Shown here in pieces: positions 24,344 to 35,377 of a stretch of 64,000 bases of DNA. Source of the DNA: Aphrophora alni (Eukaryota > Arthropoda > Insecta > Hemiptera > Aphrophoridae); contig OY740770.1 in assembly GCA_963513935.1 (NCBI GenBank), forward strand, positions 88,385,267-88,449,266, in the 5' to 3' direction. Numbering within the stretch: position 1 is the first letter of the stretch; every line of letters begins with the position of its first letter. Under the pieces are notes generated by a model. That model was given only the letters and a program-made list of their open reading frames with translations, did not search any database and was not told the origin of the DNA. Both the position numbers and the translations under genes were made by a program.

Positions 24344-26959
24344 GTAGTACTGTTAACTTTGATAACAGGCCAATGATAAAGTTTAACAGCTCAGTCAACC
24401 ATCTATAATAACAATTTGTCTTCGTCGTTATTAAATTTGATCAAAATTAATTGTTAACGCTGTAGTAGTAACAATTAATTACATTCAAATTTGTGACAGT
24501 TTCGTACATAGGAACCGTTGTCTATTTTTTTCGGCATCAGTATTTTTCATTCACTTATTTTGATGAAACTTATAATAGTTGTGGTTTGAAGTCACTGTGC
24601 TGGAATCTAACATAAGTGTTTTTTTATATATAAACGGAAAGCCATTATCTTGCCACATCACTTGCTACACGTACAGTACGATGTAGAAAGTATTGTGATG
24701 GCACAACAAATGGTTTAGAGATTTTTGTGGTTATATCCGTTTTGAGAGACCATGAACTTGAAGTTTTTATGGTGATGTTCTGTTTGTGTACCGAACTATT
24801 AAACCGATTTTACTCATTTGTTTATATGGGCAAACTTTTAGAGTATTTTTAGATGATTTTCTAGATTTTTACCTTTGAAAATTAAAAAATTAGTAGTTGT
24901 TGTAATAAGACTAAAATTCAAAGTAACGATATTTTCAACATCGCCATTAACAATTTATTGTGCTTGAATGTCCAAATAAAACCTATTAATCCCGAAAATG
25001 TAAATAACTACTATTAATTTCACAAGACTACGTACGCTAAAACAATATAATTCAGTATAACATGAAGGTAAAAACAAAATAATAATTAACTCTTAAAATA
25101 CAGATTAACAGATAAATTATTAATTAAAAATGAAACAGATAAAATAAAAGACTAAAATACTGTCTCCTCAATGAAAGAAGTCTTGTAAAATTAGACACTC
25201 CAGAGGTTTTGGAGTTACATTTACTAAATTAAACAAAATTAAGCCGTTAAAAATAGAAAGGAAAAAAAATTAATAAACTGGAAAGAATATTTGAAAAATA
25301 TAAAAATTAAAATGTGCCCTTCATTTGTTTTATTTCACAAAACTTCATTCACCCACACATTTAATTCCTAATCCAAAACCCATATCAGATAGATATTGAA
25401 CATCATGAACGTTTTAATGTATGTCCCAAGTTATAAGTCAAAACATATAAATGTATTATAGACAGGAAAAGTTGAATCTCAAAATTGGGCAACAGGATTT
25501 CAATAAAATTTTGTTGTAGTGTGAAAGTTCAAGACTCTAATCAATGAATCAAGCTTTATTATAGAAAATAGTTTTTTTTCTGTAAAGAAAAATCTAAATT
25601 TTGGAATATATTTTTGAGGAGATATCGATGAATGCTTTTGTTTACTTTACCCTTCGATTGTTTACAGTTTGTGAGAGTTAATGCCCGTTTTAATCCTATG
25701 TTGGGTTCTAGTTGTTATAGAAAGGCCTAAGTTATCGTAAGAATGGTTTAGATTTTTCACGGAAGAGGCTAAAGTCTAATTGAGTATTTGGGCAAGCAGA
25801 GAGGCTGCACGCATGGTTGGTCTGTCTGTCTGTCTGTCTGTCTCTTCCTTATATCACGTTTCATAAAACATTCTACTTTCATTGACTCATTAAAACCATC
25901 CTGTTTCACAACTAGGCATAGCTTTGCCTTGCAACTTCCAGATAGATGCAATTAATTGTTAAGGCTACTAACCAATTACCAAGACCAAGTGAATAATGCA
26001 CTTTCGCTGTGCTTTTGGTTTGATTAGGCCAACATGACGTTAAATTTATTAAAATGTTTAAGTTGATTTTGATAAAATCGTTATTTTGAGTTATTTAAAA
26101 AAATAATAAAGTCTAAGATAAAAATAAGCCCATTTAAGTAAATGAGCAAAATGTTAAAATGTTAGCCTACAGCGCAAGTAGCCTATATAATCGCCAAAAC
26201 TATTTTTATAAAGTAAAGATTGTTTAAAACAATTATTTGCGCAAAATTAAAAATCAATTTTCTTTACTCTTAACAATATTTGTTTATGTATTACCTAGAG
26301 AAAGTAAAAATAAGTAATTTAAAGGAAAGTAAAATTGCAGACATTAAGATTGTATATAAGTAAAATATGTATATTTTGTTATCACACGTACTAAGTTATA
26401 CGTTTAAAATGACTTAAGCCGTTGAGAAAATAGTAATAGTACAATTTAAATCTGTATTACTGAGTAGTGACGGGGTTTTTTCCCTTTTTTTGATAGCATA
26501 ACATGTTTTCACTTTTCAAAATTTGTAGACAAAAAAATAAAGAAAAACCTTATAAGGTAATATGTTTTATAAAATCGGAGGATGTCTGTATATCCGAATG
26601 TATCGCGTCTCATGAGACCAAAAGTAGGCAAAACCCCTTTCATACCTAATTTTTTCCATTTTGTATTTTGTGTTATTTCTACTCGAAAGTGATTTGTAAA
26701 TATTTATTAGCATATATTACTAATAAATTAATACTACTAATTAGTTGGTCAATTACTAGACCTATTAGTTTATCTTATTGAAGTTTTTTATCAATAACAG
26801 TAATTTGATTACCTATTAATCAAAAGAATTATAACCAAAAATTCTAATCTTAGTTACATAATTTATTCACCATTCATTTTTTTATTTAAAATAATTTCTT
26901 CCGAATTCATTTTACTCTGCTAAAACCCTGTATTTCCATGATTATTAAGACCATAATGA
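24344..26959. other. Intergenic, no gene supported; small (TGTC)n tract
   Basis: AT-rich. A TGTC tetranucleotide run of about 25 bp lies at 25820-25845. No coding remnant is recognised. Confidence 0.5.
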
Positions 26960-27090
26960 AATAGATAGAATAAAACTCGAACACAAAATCTCACAAAAAT
27001 TATGTTTACTTAATCAAACGCGTTTCAACCACAAAGTCGCCATACTTAGTGATACATGAGCTACAATAGCTGTACTATAACTCAAGTTCA
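26960..27090 (+). repeat. Family B repeat, copy 2
   Basis: GAATAAAACTCGAACACAAA, TTTACTTAATCAAACGCGTT and TCAACCACAAAGTCGCCATA match copy 1 closely. The two copies also continue together into GAGCTACAATA...ACTATAACT. Confidence 0.75.
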
Positions 27091-27209
27091 ATATTTATCC
27101 ATAAAAAAATGTTTAGCACTACCTTTCTCAAATTTTTATTTCTAATGGAAAATGTAGCCGTATCATTAGATATATATTTCATGCAAAATCTGTAATAATG
27201 GTTTTTCTT

Positions 27210-29076
27210 CTTTTATTTTTTCTTGTTTACTTCATTATTGGATACTTCTGGCCTTGCGTTATTAACAATAGGCATATCCTCTCTCAAATAAAGTTTAACT
27301 AGCATATCGGGAGTAATTTGATACCAATTAATTGTTAATTGGTTTTTTGATTAGGATTAAATTGTGGTGTTGGAGGTCTACATGGAAGTGCTTACACTTT
27401 TAATGGTTACTTAGATTTTCTGGTTATGAAATTTGTAATATCATCATCAACTATAACTTTATCAGGTTTCTGAATAGGTGTCTTCATAACTTTGGGATAC
27501 CGTTTTGTAAGTTTTGTCAAATACTCTTCATTATATTTGTCTTCTTTTTGAGAAATATTCTTATACAGTAATTTTCTTATTAACAATATGTTGAGCACCT
27601 AATGGAATTGTTTATAAACTGGATTGATCTGGAGGCTGTTTCACTCTTGTTATATTTAAAATGTTTTCAGAGTATTTCTGTTAAACGTGTCTAACCTAAT
27701 TTGGATGTGATACTTTAATTTTACAAATTTTGCAGAAACGTGGTATTTTTCCTCATAACAACCCTATCATTATCTCTACTTGCTGTGCTAACATTAGTCA
27801 TACTTACTTCCCTAACATTAGTACTCATACTATATTTCAAATGCTTTTTTGTTTTTATATGTCTTACCCAATTCTGTTTAGTTACATTTTTACAAAAACT
27901 TTTACAATATACAGTATTTTTATAGTATTTTTACAATATACTGTTTTGGAAGGTTGTTGTGATGATCTTGCTTCACCTAAGTTAGATACGCCTACATTAG
28001 AAGTACTTAAACTAGTTACATCTGCAATAAAATCATCTAAACTAGTTTTATATGCAATAAAAGCATCTAACATAAACAATCTTAAATGATTTTTCCTTTT
28101 CAAATGTTTCAGTTAGTTTGATTTGGTAATATTTTTATTATACACATCGCAAATTTTACGTGATTTAGAAGGTTGTTCTGATGAGCTTTCTTCGCCTAAG
28201 TTAGTTACGCCCACATTAGAATTATCTAAACTAGCTATGTCTACAATAGAAGTATCTAACCTGGGTACACGTATATGCTTTTTCATTTTTATATGTTTAG
28301 CCCAATTTGATTTAGTAATACTTTTATTACATACATCACAAAATTTTACATTACAAGCATTCGTTTTGAGAAAAACTGTTTTAGGTCGATTAGAAATGCT
28401 TGAAATTTTCATCTCCTTATACTTACCTGGATTCCATTCTTGGTGCATAGATTTGCATGGTTTGTTGGTTTTGAGAAAATGGTTGGTTTGTTTGTTTTGA
28501 GAACAATGTTTGATTTATTAGCAGTTTGATTCACATTAACCTTGTGTAGAATTTGGTTCTCATCAGGAGGATAAGAGGTACTAGGATAAAAGGAAGCACT
28601 AGGATTGGTTTGTTGTTGTTTGTTTTGAAAAAAAAAGTTTTGTTTGTTTGAGAATAACTGTTGGCTTATTAACAGTTTGATTCACATTCATCTTTTGTAG
28701 AACTAGGTTCTAATTAGGAGGATAAGAGGTACTAGGATAAAAGGAAATACTAGTTGTTGACCTTGGGATTTGTTAATGATTGTTTGTTCATTTTGAAAAA
28801 ATAAAAGTTGGTTTATTAAAAATTTGTTTCACATTCATCTAGTGTAGAACTGGGTTCTCATCAGGAGGATAAGAAGTACTAGGATAAAAGGAAATACTAG
28901 GGTTGTTGACCTTGGGCTTTGTTAATGGTTGTTTGTTTATTTTGAAAAAAAAAAACTGTTGGTTTATTAAAAGTTTGATTCACATTCATCTTGTGTAGGG
29001 TTCTCATCAGGAGTATAAGAGGTACAGTACTAGGTTAAAGGAAATACTAGGTTGTTGACCTTGGGATTTGTCAATC
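27210..29076 (-). pseudogene. Unidentified repeat/zinc-finger protein gene, broken
   Basis: Minus-strand remnant upstream of and divergent from SMC2. Its 5' part is four tandem units (see the repeat at 28470-29076) that read SISFYPSTSYPPDENP followed by KMNVNQT. Next comes a C2H2-type module, FCDVCNKSITKSNWAKHIKM then KKH (28267-28340). It is followed by a linker with NVGVTNLGEESSSEQPSK and further decayed copies of finger plus linker near 28120-28180 and 27850-27960 (NWVRHIKTKKHLKY), and possibly a fourth near 27690 (FCKICKIKVSHPN). The last part reads YLTKLTKRYPKVMKTPIQKP, a stop, then WYQITPDMLVKLYL. Stops and frameshifts are many. I do not recognise the family; it could derive from a large mobile or virus-like element or from a lost host gene. 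Confidence 0.6.
28470..29076. repeat. Tandem repeat, four units of about 146-151 bp
   Basis: The landmark GTTCTCATCAGGAGGATAAG (or a close variant) recurs at 28556, 28707, 28854 and 29000, spaced 151, 147 and 146 bp. Each unit also carries a TTTGATTCACATT block and an ACTAGGATAAAAGGAA block. On the minus strand the units code for the proline-rich repeats of the broken gene. Two of the three spacings are not multiples of three, so the array has decayed as coding sequence. Confidence 0.88.
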
Positions 29077-29657
29077 CTATATGTATTAATTATGCTGGCT
29101 CGAGATGTTTATATTTGCTCAATCGCCCAAAGCCATTTTGAGTTAAAAATATCAGATGGACCTATGGTGAAAAGAAAATGAAATACCAAATACCTAATTC
29201 CCGAAATCCATTTTTAAACATTAAGTCATTGATAAGGAACCTACTCTGTGTGTATAACAATACTTACATAAATATACAATTTTATATACAAATAGGAATT
29301 AACATGCACAGTAGTAACTATCCTACCAATAAATAATAATAATAAAAAAAACAGTGATCAGTGAAAAGTGTTTGAATAAAAAACTAAAACAGTGAATTTA
29401 TATAAGGGCTACATGGATGCCCTAAGTTCGTCTATAATATAGGGATAAAAAAAACCAGAAACGTTCATGAAATGAATGTAGTATACATATTTATGTGCCA
29501 GCTGTCAGAAATTGGCGGGTAAATGCTATATACTTGGTTCTGCAGTTCTGCTAGATGTTTCTTTTTGTATGGATTCTTGGAAATAATTTTGTTTTAACTT
29601 TTATGAAGTGAATGCAGTGAAAAAGACATATATAGTTGTTTATTAATACTAACAAAA
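29077..29657 (+). other. SMC2 upstream region
   Basis: AT-rich 5' flank of SMC2, with the E2F-like site at 29512. The transcription start and 5' UTR cannot be set from sequence. No upstream ATG is obvious in the last 70 bases before the start codon. Confidence 0.5.
29512..29519 (+). promoter_or_regulatory. E2F-like site in the SMC2 upstream region
   Basis: TTGGCGGG followed by TAAA lies about 140 bp upstream of the SMC2 ATG. It is one or two mismatches from the E2F/DP consensus TTTSGCGCS/TTTGGCGGGAAA and is a GC-rich island in very AT-rich DNA. Condensin genes are cell-cycle regulated, so an E2F site is plausible. No TATA box is obvious nearby. This is a motif match only. Confidence 0.4.
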
Positions 29658-29825
29658 ATGTTTATAAAAAGTATGGTCATAGATGGTTTCAAATCTTATG
29701 GACAAAGAACGGAGATAAATGGATTTGATGAACAATTCAATGCTATTACTGGGTTGAATGGAAGTGGGAAGTCCAATATTTTAGATGCAATTTGTTTTGT
29801 TTTAGGAATAACTAACCTAACTCAT
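29658..29825 (+). CDS. SMC2: SMC2 (condensin subunit), coding exon 1
   Basis: First coding exon of the condensin ATPase subunit SMC2, which with SMC4 forms the core of condensin and compacts chromosomes in mitosis. The exon gives 56 codons starting at ATG 29658. It reads [20 protein letters not shown] and continues to the Walker A nucleotide-binding motif [16 protein letters not shown] at about residues 33-48. These residues match the animal SMC2 N terminus as I know it. The start is the first Met, preceded by ACAAAA, and SMC2 proteins begin directly with this beta-strand. The exon ends at CAT followed by donor GTAAGT, phase 0, and joins the exon at 45682. No stop or frameshift is visible. 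SMC4, SMC1 and SMC3 are less likely because the short N terminus and the following exons fit SMC2 specifically. Confidence 0.96.
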
Positions 29826-31286
29826 GTAAGTTTATAAAATATAACAATATCTGCTACCGATTTAGATATAAGTTAACCAAAAACATTTACAGTAGGGTAC
29901 TTGTTTAATCTATTAATTTTTAGGTTAGATCTGAATAGAAACTATCCTACATCTATCTACCTTCAAGACAATTAAAAGATATGGTCTTGAGGTTTGTACA
30001 AATATAAATATTTGTTCAGTTGTGTTCTTATAGACCTGTCTTTCCTACCTAGGCTATGTAACTTTATTGTGCATTTAGACCTTGTGTAGCATAGGCTTAT
30101 CAGTTTGAGTTGTGTTCCTATAGCCTATGTGCATAGCTTATCCATTTATGTAAAAAACTCGCCTATTTCACAATACAGTATGTCATTACATATGTAAAAG
30201 GGTGTTGAAAGATTAACTTATTTTGATGCCTAGAAAAAACATCTTTATTTATCAAGTGGGCCGACTTGTTTATGTATTTGGGTAATTGTTTACAAAAAAG
30301 TCACAGCATTTTTTGCAATTTTTTTTAAACATCAAATTTGTTGTGTTTTAACCTGCATTTGTTGTGAACATCCCACCTAACATTGAGTAGGTCCTAGGTC
30401 TAATTTCTTCTTGTGCAAACACTACGCCATTCCATCAATATTTAGCCTACTACTTATGATTAAATCATGTACTTGATTTGTGCCTTTATAGTTTTTAGAT
30501 ATTATGTACCGGTAGATGATATTTTGGGCACTTGTGTATCAGTCTACATTACTATATGTTCTCAACTCAAATATATTTTCATTAAACAACTATGGTAGCC
30601 TAATTATTCAAAACAGAGTGACCTCGGTAACATCCAATGTTCTTTATACTTACTTTTAAAAAACACAATTCACGGAATAAGAAAACAAAGAATAAAGTGC
30701 TTTTGTGCCCATAAATAGAAAATATATGAGCTCATAGTCGAGAAAATGAGGTTAATTTACTGCTTCACGGATATGGAATATATATCCTTGGCTTAACCTA
30801 ACCTATTACAGAGTTATTGTGTATTTTACTTGTGCTAAACTTAACTTGAATTAATTTATCCCTAATTTCACCATTTACGCATGTTTCCCTCAACATGCAG
30901 GATATACTTGTATACTAGTATAAAAACATTGATTTTAAAAGTAATAGTAGTTTTAATGAGGATATGGGGTGATCACATTGTTCCTAACAATTACCACAAC
31001 TCTTCTTATGTTTAGAGAAAGAGCCTTTCCTTGTAGTAATTTTGATACATGTAAGTTACACCAATCTAAAGATTAGATAAAATTTTTTGCCAAATTCACT
31101 TAGGACAGACCTATTTCAAAAGGAAAAATAGTAAGCAAGGAAAAGTACCAAAATTCACTTTTTCAATATAAAACCTAAAATGAAAATTCCATATTTTCAT
31201 GAAAATAGGTTGTGTATTGTGTTCCCTGGAAAAGTCCATGGAATTAGTGTTACTGAACTAATTATAGATGACTAGATATTACACAA
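29826..31286 (+). other. SMC2 intron 1, proximal part, no further feature seen
   Basis: AT-rich intron sequence between the exon 1 donor and the TTAA target of the piggyBac-like insertion. I see no coding remnant, tandem array or RNA gene here. Confidence 0.7.
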
Positions 31287-31310
31287 TTAACCCTAGAACA
31301 CTGCTCATTT

Positions 31311-32138
31311 GGGTCAATCCATATGAAGTGGTCCAATGATAGTTGCTTGAATGTTTTAAAAAAGATTGATATTTTAATATGTTTTTACCAAACATAACAA
31401 AAGTTCAAAACAGTAAAAAAATTTTTTTTTATCTCACATCGTTTATGTGTGGCGGCCATTTTTGTTCTGGAGCGCGCGACGTTTTTTGGCTTTGAAAGCA
31501 TTAGCGATAAATTGATTATCTCAGGCTGGGTTAGTGCTACAACATTGCAAATTGTACCATTTTTTTCAGACTTTTCTGCTCTACAACATTGGTTCTACAC
31601 ATTAAACCATATATTCATTATTTACACCTCAAAATATTCTTCAAAGTATAGTGATTAGAATTCAGAAATTCCAATTTTTAAGACTACAAAAAACCATGAA
31701 GGAATGATTTATCAGAGTTACAATTTTTTTTGTAGCTAGATAACATAAAGTACTTACTGAGAATTGAGTTTGAGCTTCAGCAATGTTGTCCTTATTTTTT
31801 TATGAATTTTTAAAATTTCATTTTTTTGAAATTTTTGGAATTTTTGAGGTTCAATATCTTTGGTGGGACTGGATGAAAAGTCCCCATTTTTGCACATTAT
31901 GTAGACCTATGTGATGCCAAAGTGGGGTAAAAATTTTAACTTTGATATCTGACTATTAAGCAAGTTATGAATTTTTATATTTAAGGAAAAATGACGCGAA
32001 TTATACTGAAATGTTTGGTACAATAGGTGATCTAGAATGTGTTTTTACCCATTAAAATGTTTTTTTTTTTAATTTTAAAGGGCATATTGGCAATTTTACA
32101 AATCACCCACACTATTGACATGTCCTATATATATAAAA
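31311..32138 (+). repeat. Left terminal inverted repeat of the long-TIR element
   Basis: About 828 bp, inverted with respect to 35378-36207. Shared landmarks include GGGTCAATCCATATGAAGTG at the tip, TTTATGTGTGGCGGCCATTT near 31443 and GTACAATAGGTGATCTAGAA near 32019. The similarity fades after CCTATATATAT near 32138. A short open frame starting MAAIFVLERATFFGFES occurs in both arms. It is explained by arm identity and I do not call it a gene. Confidence 0.9.
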
Positions 32139-32389
32139 ATAATTTTTTTTTGAAAATTAAAAAATGTTCACTTTTGCTACAAATTGATTTAATTTCTGCG
32201 TTAAACTTAATCAAATGTGTCATTGTTAAAGTTTAATAGGCTTTGAGTTATTAAGGCATTTGAAACATTTTTAAACATACTATATTGTAAACTTTGCAGG
32301 TTTTTTATTTAATATTTGTTTTGTAAAATCTACAATTGTCACATATACAAGTGTATTTACAGGACATTTTGCTTCACGTTTTTTATTCC

Positions 32390-34914
32390 TTAATCCAAGT
32401 GATTAATAAGAAGCACACTTATTTCTTCAGAAAGATTTTGGGGAATGGAATAAGATCTTCCTGTTGCAGTAGTAAGCTCTAGAACAGAGAGTTTTCTGAG
32501 CACATTCTTCAAAGATATCCAAACTCGGTCATTGTTTGATTTCTTGAATGATGTTCTCGGTCCAGCAGGGTGATAAAAGTGCACAAATACATCTGTATTT
32601 TCTAAACTTATACTTTCAACTTCTGCAAGCCACCATTGATTATCGTACACACAAGCTACTATGTCCCTCACATTCAATGTCAAAGATGTAATTTTATTAA
32701 CACAGTGATCTTCAAAAATGTTGGTTTCTGATGTTGTGTAGCACCGAATTAAGTTTTCTGTGATCCCATGGAACTTGTGAAACTGCCTTGTTCCTTTTAC
32801 TGGTACAGAGTTTTCAAATCTACTTTTGAGTGTTTCAATATGTTCAATAATTTCTTCTTTCTTAATGAGAAAATAGGTAATACCTTTAATGTTGTCTTTG
32901 CAAAAAGTGTACATATCCTCTACTGTAATAATTTGGTTTGTAATTGTTCTTTGTAGACTAGCTTTGCTTACTTCACGCTTTGTAGTGCCACCTACTCCAT
33001 CACATGCATTTTTGCCATGACAAGAGGCAAAAAAATGCCATTCAGCTTCTAAATCAAAATCTGTTTTGTGGTTACAAAGGTTTGAGAATTTTTTCTATTC
33101 TTGTATTGACTTCCACTTCCATCTGAAAAGTACATGATCTTCTCAACTTTTGACATTGTTTCTTTAATATATCCTGTTACAAGTTTTTGGAATGCATGAA
33201 CAACTGCAGTGTTGTGCTCTAAGTAGTCACTGAGGATGCAAAGTGAGCGGCTGCAAAGTTTATCGTCTTCATTTTTGAAATACAACACAAATGGATGCAC
33301 AGTTGCTTGATCATTCACCCAGTGGTAGCCTTGTATTTCATCTTGGACCATAAATGTTAAATTTTCTGCAAAATCAGCCAGAACTATGCATTTAGTATCA
33401 GTAAGTATTTCTTTTTGTTCCTTCAGAAACTTGCTTTGAATTTTAGAGACATAGTGATGACTTTTGAGATTTTCTAGCTTCTCTATTAATGTCTCAAAAT
33501 ACTCCTCCTGAGGCATTACCAATGTTAACATTTCAGCTCTGTCTGTAGTAACCCATTGCTTGAATGTCACATTGTCTGGCATTTCCTCCTCAGATTCTTT
33601 TAACATTTCAAGGGCGGTTTCTTTCCCAGGACATTCTTTGCACAAACTCATCATACAATTATAGTTATTGATATCACATACTAACAAATCAAGCAATTCT
33701 TTATAATCAATGTTGAGCTTAGCACCGCCAATCATCAGTTTTATATTTTGATGATATAAGCAAACGCACACAGAATGTGTTCCAGATGATCCAGCTAAAA
33801 CACACCATTTAGGCCGCAATTCACAAAACTTAGACCTCCCAACTTTACATTCAGGGTGAGCATTTTTGAAAGCTACATACAGCTCATTCAGGTTTGACAG
33901 GACTAAACATTTTTGCTTAACTATTTTATTACCATTTACAATTACTTTTGTACAATCTTTTTTGCCTGGGCACATCCTACTGTTTGCATCATTCTCAAAA
34001 AACTGCTGGACTTTTTGTATAGTTTCCTCGCTAACACCTACGCCTTTCTTTTTTCCTAGTACAGGTAAGATACCCTGTTCTCTAACCAAATTTCGGGTTA
34101 GCCTAACCAAACGCTCGGAAACGTTGAACTCTTTTACTATTTTTTCTCTTGACCATGACTCTGGGAGTAAGCTTATTATTTTTACTTTTTCCTCTCTTGA
34201 AGCTGTTGAACATTTGTATTTAAGTTTTTCAATCAAATCACAATATTCTGTGCTTGACGTTTCTGCCTGTCCTTTTTCTGAAGATGTACTACTACCTTCA
34301 TTAGTAGCAAAGTAAAATTCTAAGTTTCTTCTAAGTCTTTCTGATATTTTTCTCACTTTTCCCTCAATGGCTGCTTGCCTTTTTCCACTACTCAATTTTC
34401 TAATTTTAGAAGCAGGAGACACTTCTAAATTGATACAGGCTGAATCTAATTTCTGTATTACTTCTTCACTTGGAACATAAAACTCATGAGCAGGACTTGT
34501 ACATGTGTGTGATTCCGTAGTAGTAACAAACAATTTTGAGTAGCAATTAGAGCATAGGGATTTACCAGGAACTACATTCTGTCTTATTTGAGAATCACTG
34601 CTACTTAACAAGGACAAATGGCCAAGTTTAATTTCTCTTAAACCCTTGGCAATAGGTTTTTTATGAACTTTCAATGGGTCAGAGCAATGTTTCCCAAAGA
34701 TATGGTTGTACTTAAGGATGTATTTTTTTTCATGGTACTCACAGATTGTTGAAACTGAAGAACTTACTCTAAGTTTGAATAACTTTTGTACATCTCCTTC
34801 AAAGTCATTTAAATGTTTTAAGTTTTTACAAACTGATCCATAAAAAGTTTTGTGGCATACTTCACTTATTGTCTGGCCAATAGAACACTGTTCATCCATT
34901 ACAAAAACAAACAC
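32390..34914 (-). pseudogene. Transposase-like zinc-finger/HTH/DDE protein of the long-TIR element (one frameshift)
   Basis: Minus-strand gene starting at ATG 34914 and open for 621 codons. It then continues in another frame to 32390, so about 840 residues in total. A one-base loss in an A/T run near 33089-33094 breaks it. The N terminus (about residues 20-120) is Cys/His-rich (CEYHEKKY, HIFGKHCSDPLKVH, PGKSLCSNCYSKL). Around 240-290 is a helix-turn-helix-like segment (SWSREKIVKEFNVSERLVRL). Around 380-400 is PKWCVLAGSSGTHSVCVCLY with a following His, zinc-binding in appearance. The putative catalytic core has Asp514 in VLADFAENLTF, Asp598 in IMYFSDGSGSQYKN and, past the frameshift, an Asp in ACDGVGG (codon 32999-33001) within WHFFASCHGK. 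The chromodomain-like tail includes VACVYDNQWWLAEV. The function is inferred from its place between long TIRs. The family is widespread but unnamed to my knowledge. Confidence 0.8.
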
Positions 34915-35108
34915 TAAACTAGTCTTAAATAAAATAAAAATTAATTTTCACATGTACCGCACTTGCTATAATAACTTGATAAAAGACACTAAATAAAGTA
35001 AATGTATCTACAATTCACCATCCTCAATACTACAAGTCTGTGGACACACTGAGCCAGAGCTTTCAGTGCAGTAGTGGGAGTGGCCCAGCTACAACTCCAG
35101 TACTGACT

Positions 35109-35183
35109 TGTCTGCCAAGCGCCTGTACAGACCTGTCTGCCAAGCGCCTGTACAGCCCTGTCTGCCAAGCGCCTGTTCAGACC
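35109..35183. repeat. 25-bp tandem repeat, three copies, upstream of the transposase-like gene
   Basis: Three consecutive 25-bp units built on TGTCTGCCAAGCGCCTGTAC with 5 more bases, at 35109, 35134 and 35159, differing at two or three positions. They are GC-rich against AT-rich surroundings. They sit between the transposase start codon (34914) and the right TIR, in the presumed promoter or subterminal region. They may be protein-binding repeats, but that is inference. Confidence 0.85.
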
Positions 35184-35377
35184 TGTCTTGTTGCTTGGAC
35201 TCATGTCCACAGCTGTTACTGTATACATATAGAGCTTGTGAAATAGGCCAAGAATATGTTATAAAAATAATGTTTTAGTTAATTAAAACTAATTGATTAT
35301 TAAATGATAAAATTTTAGTACTGAATCTACATGTACTTTTAATTATTGTTTTTATTTCTCAGGTTAATATATAAATA

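Noticed and set aside
27730..28500. Two + strand open frames of 119 and 125 codons
   Set aside because: They are antisense shadows of the minus-strand finger/linker modules.
31449..31658. Short open frame MAAIFVLERATFFGFES... found in both inverted arms (also 35859-36131)
   Set aside because: It is duplicated only because the arms are near-identical. No domain is seen and it diverges at the 3' end.
33866..34315. 149-codon open frame on the + strand
   Set aside because: It is antisense to the transposase-like gene, whose motifs are all on the minus strand.
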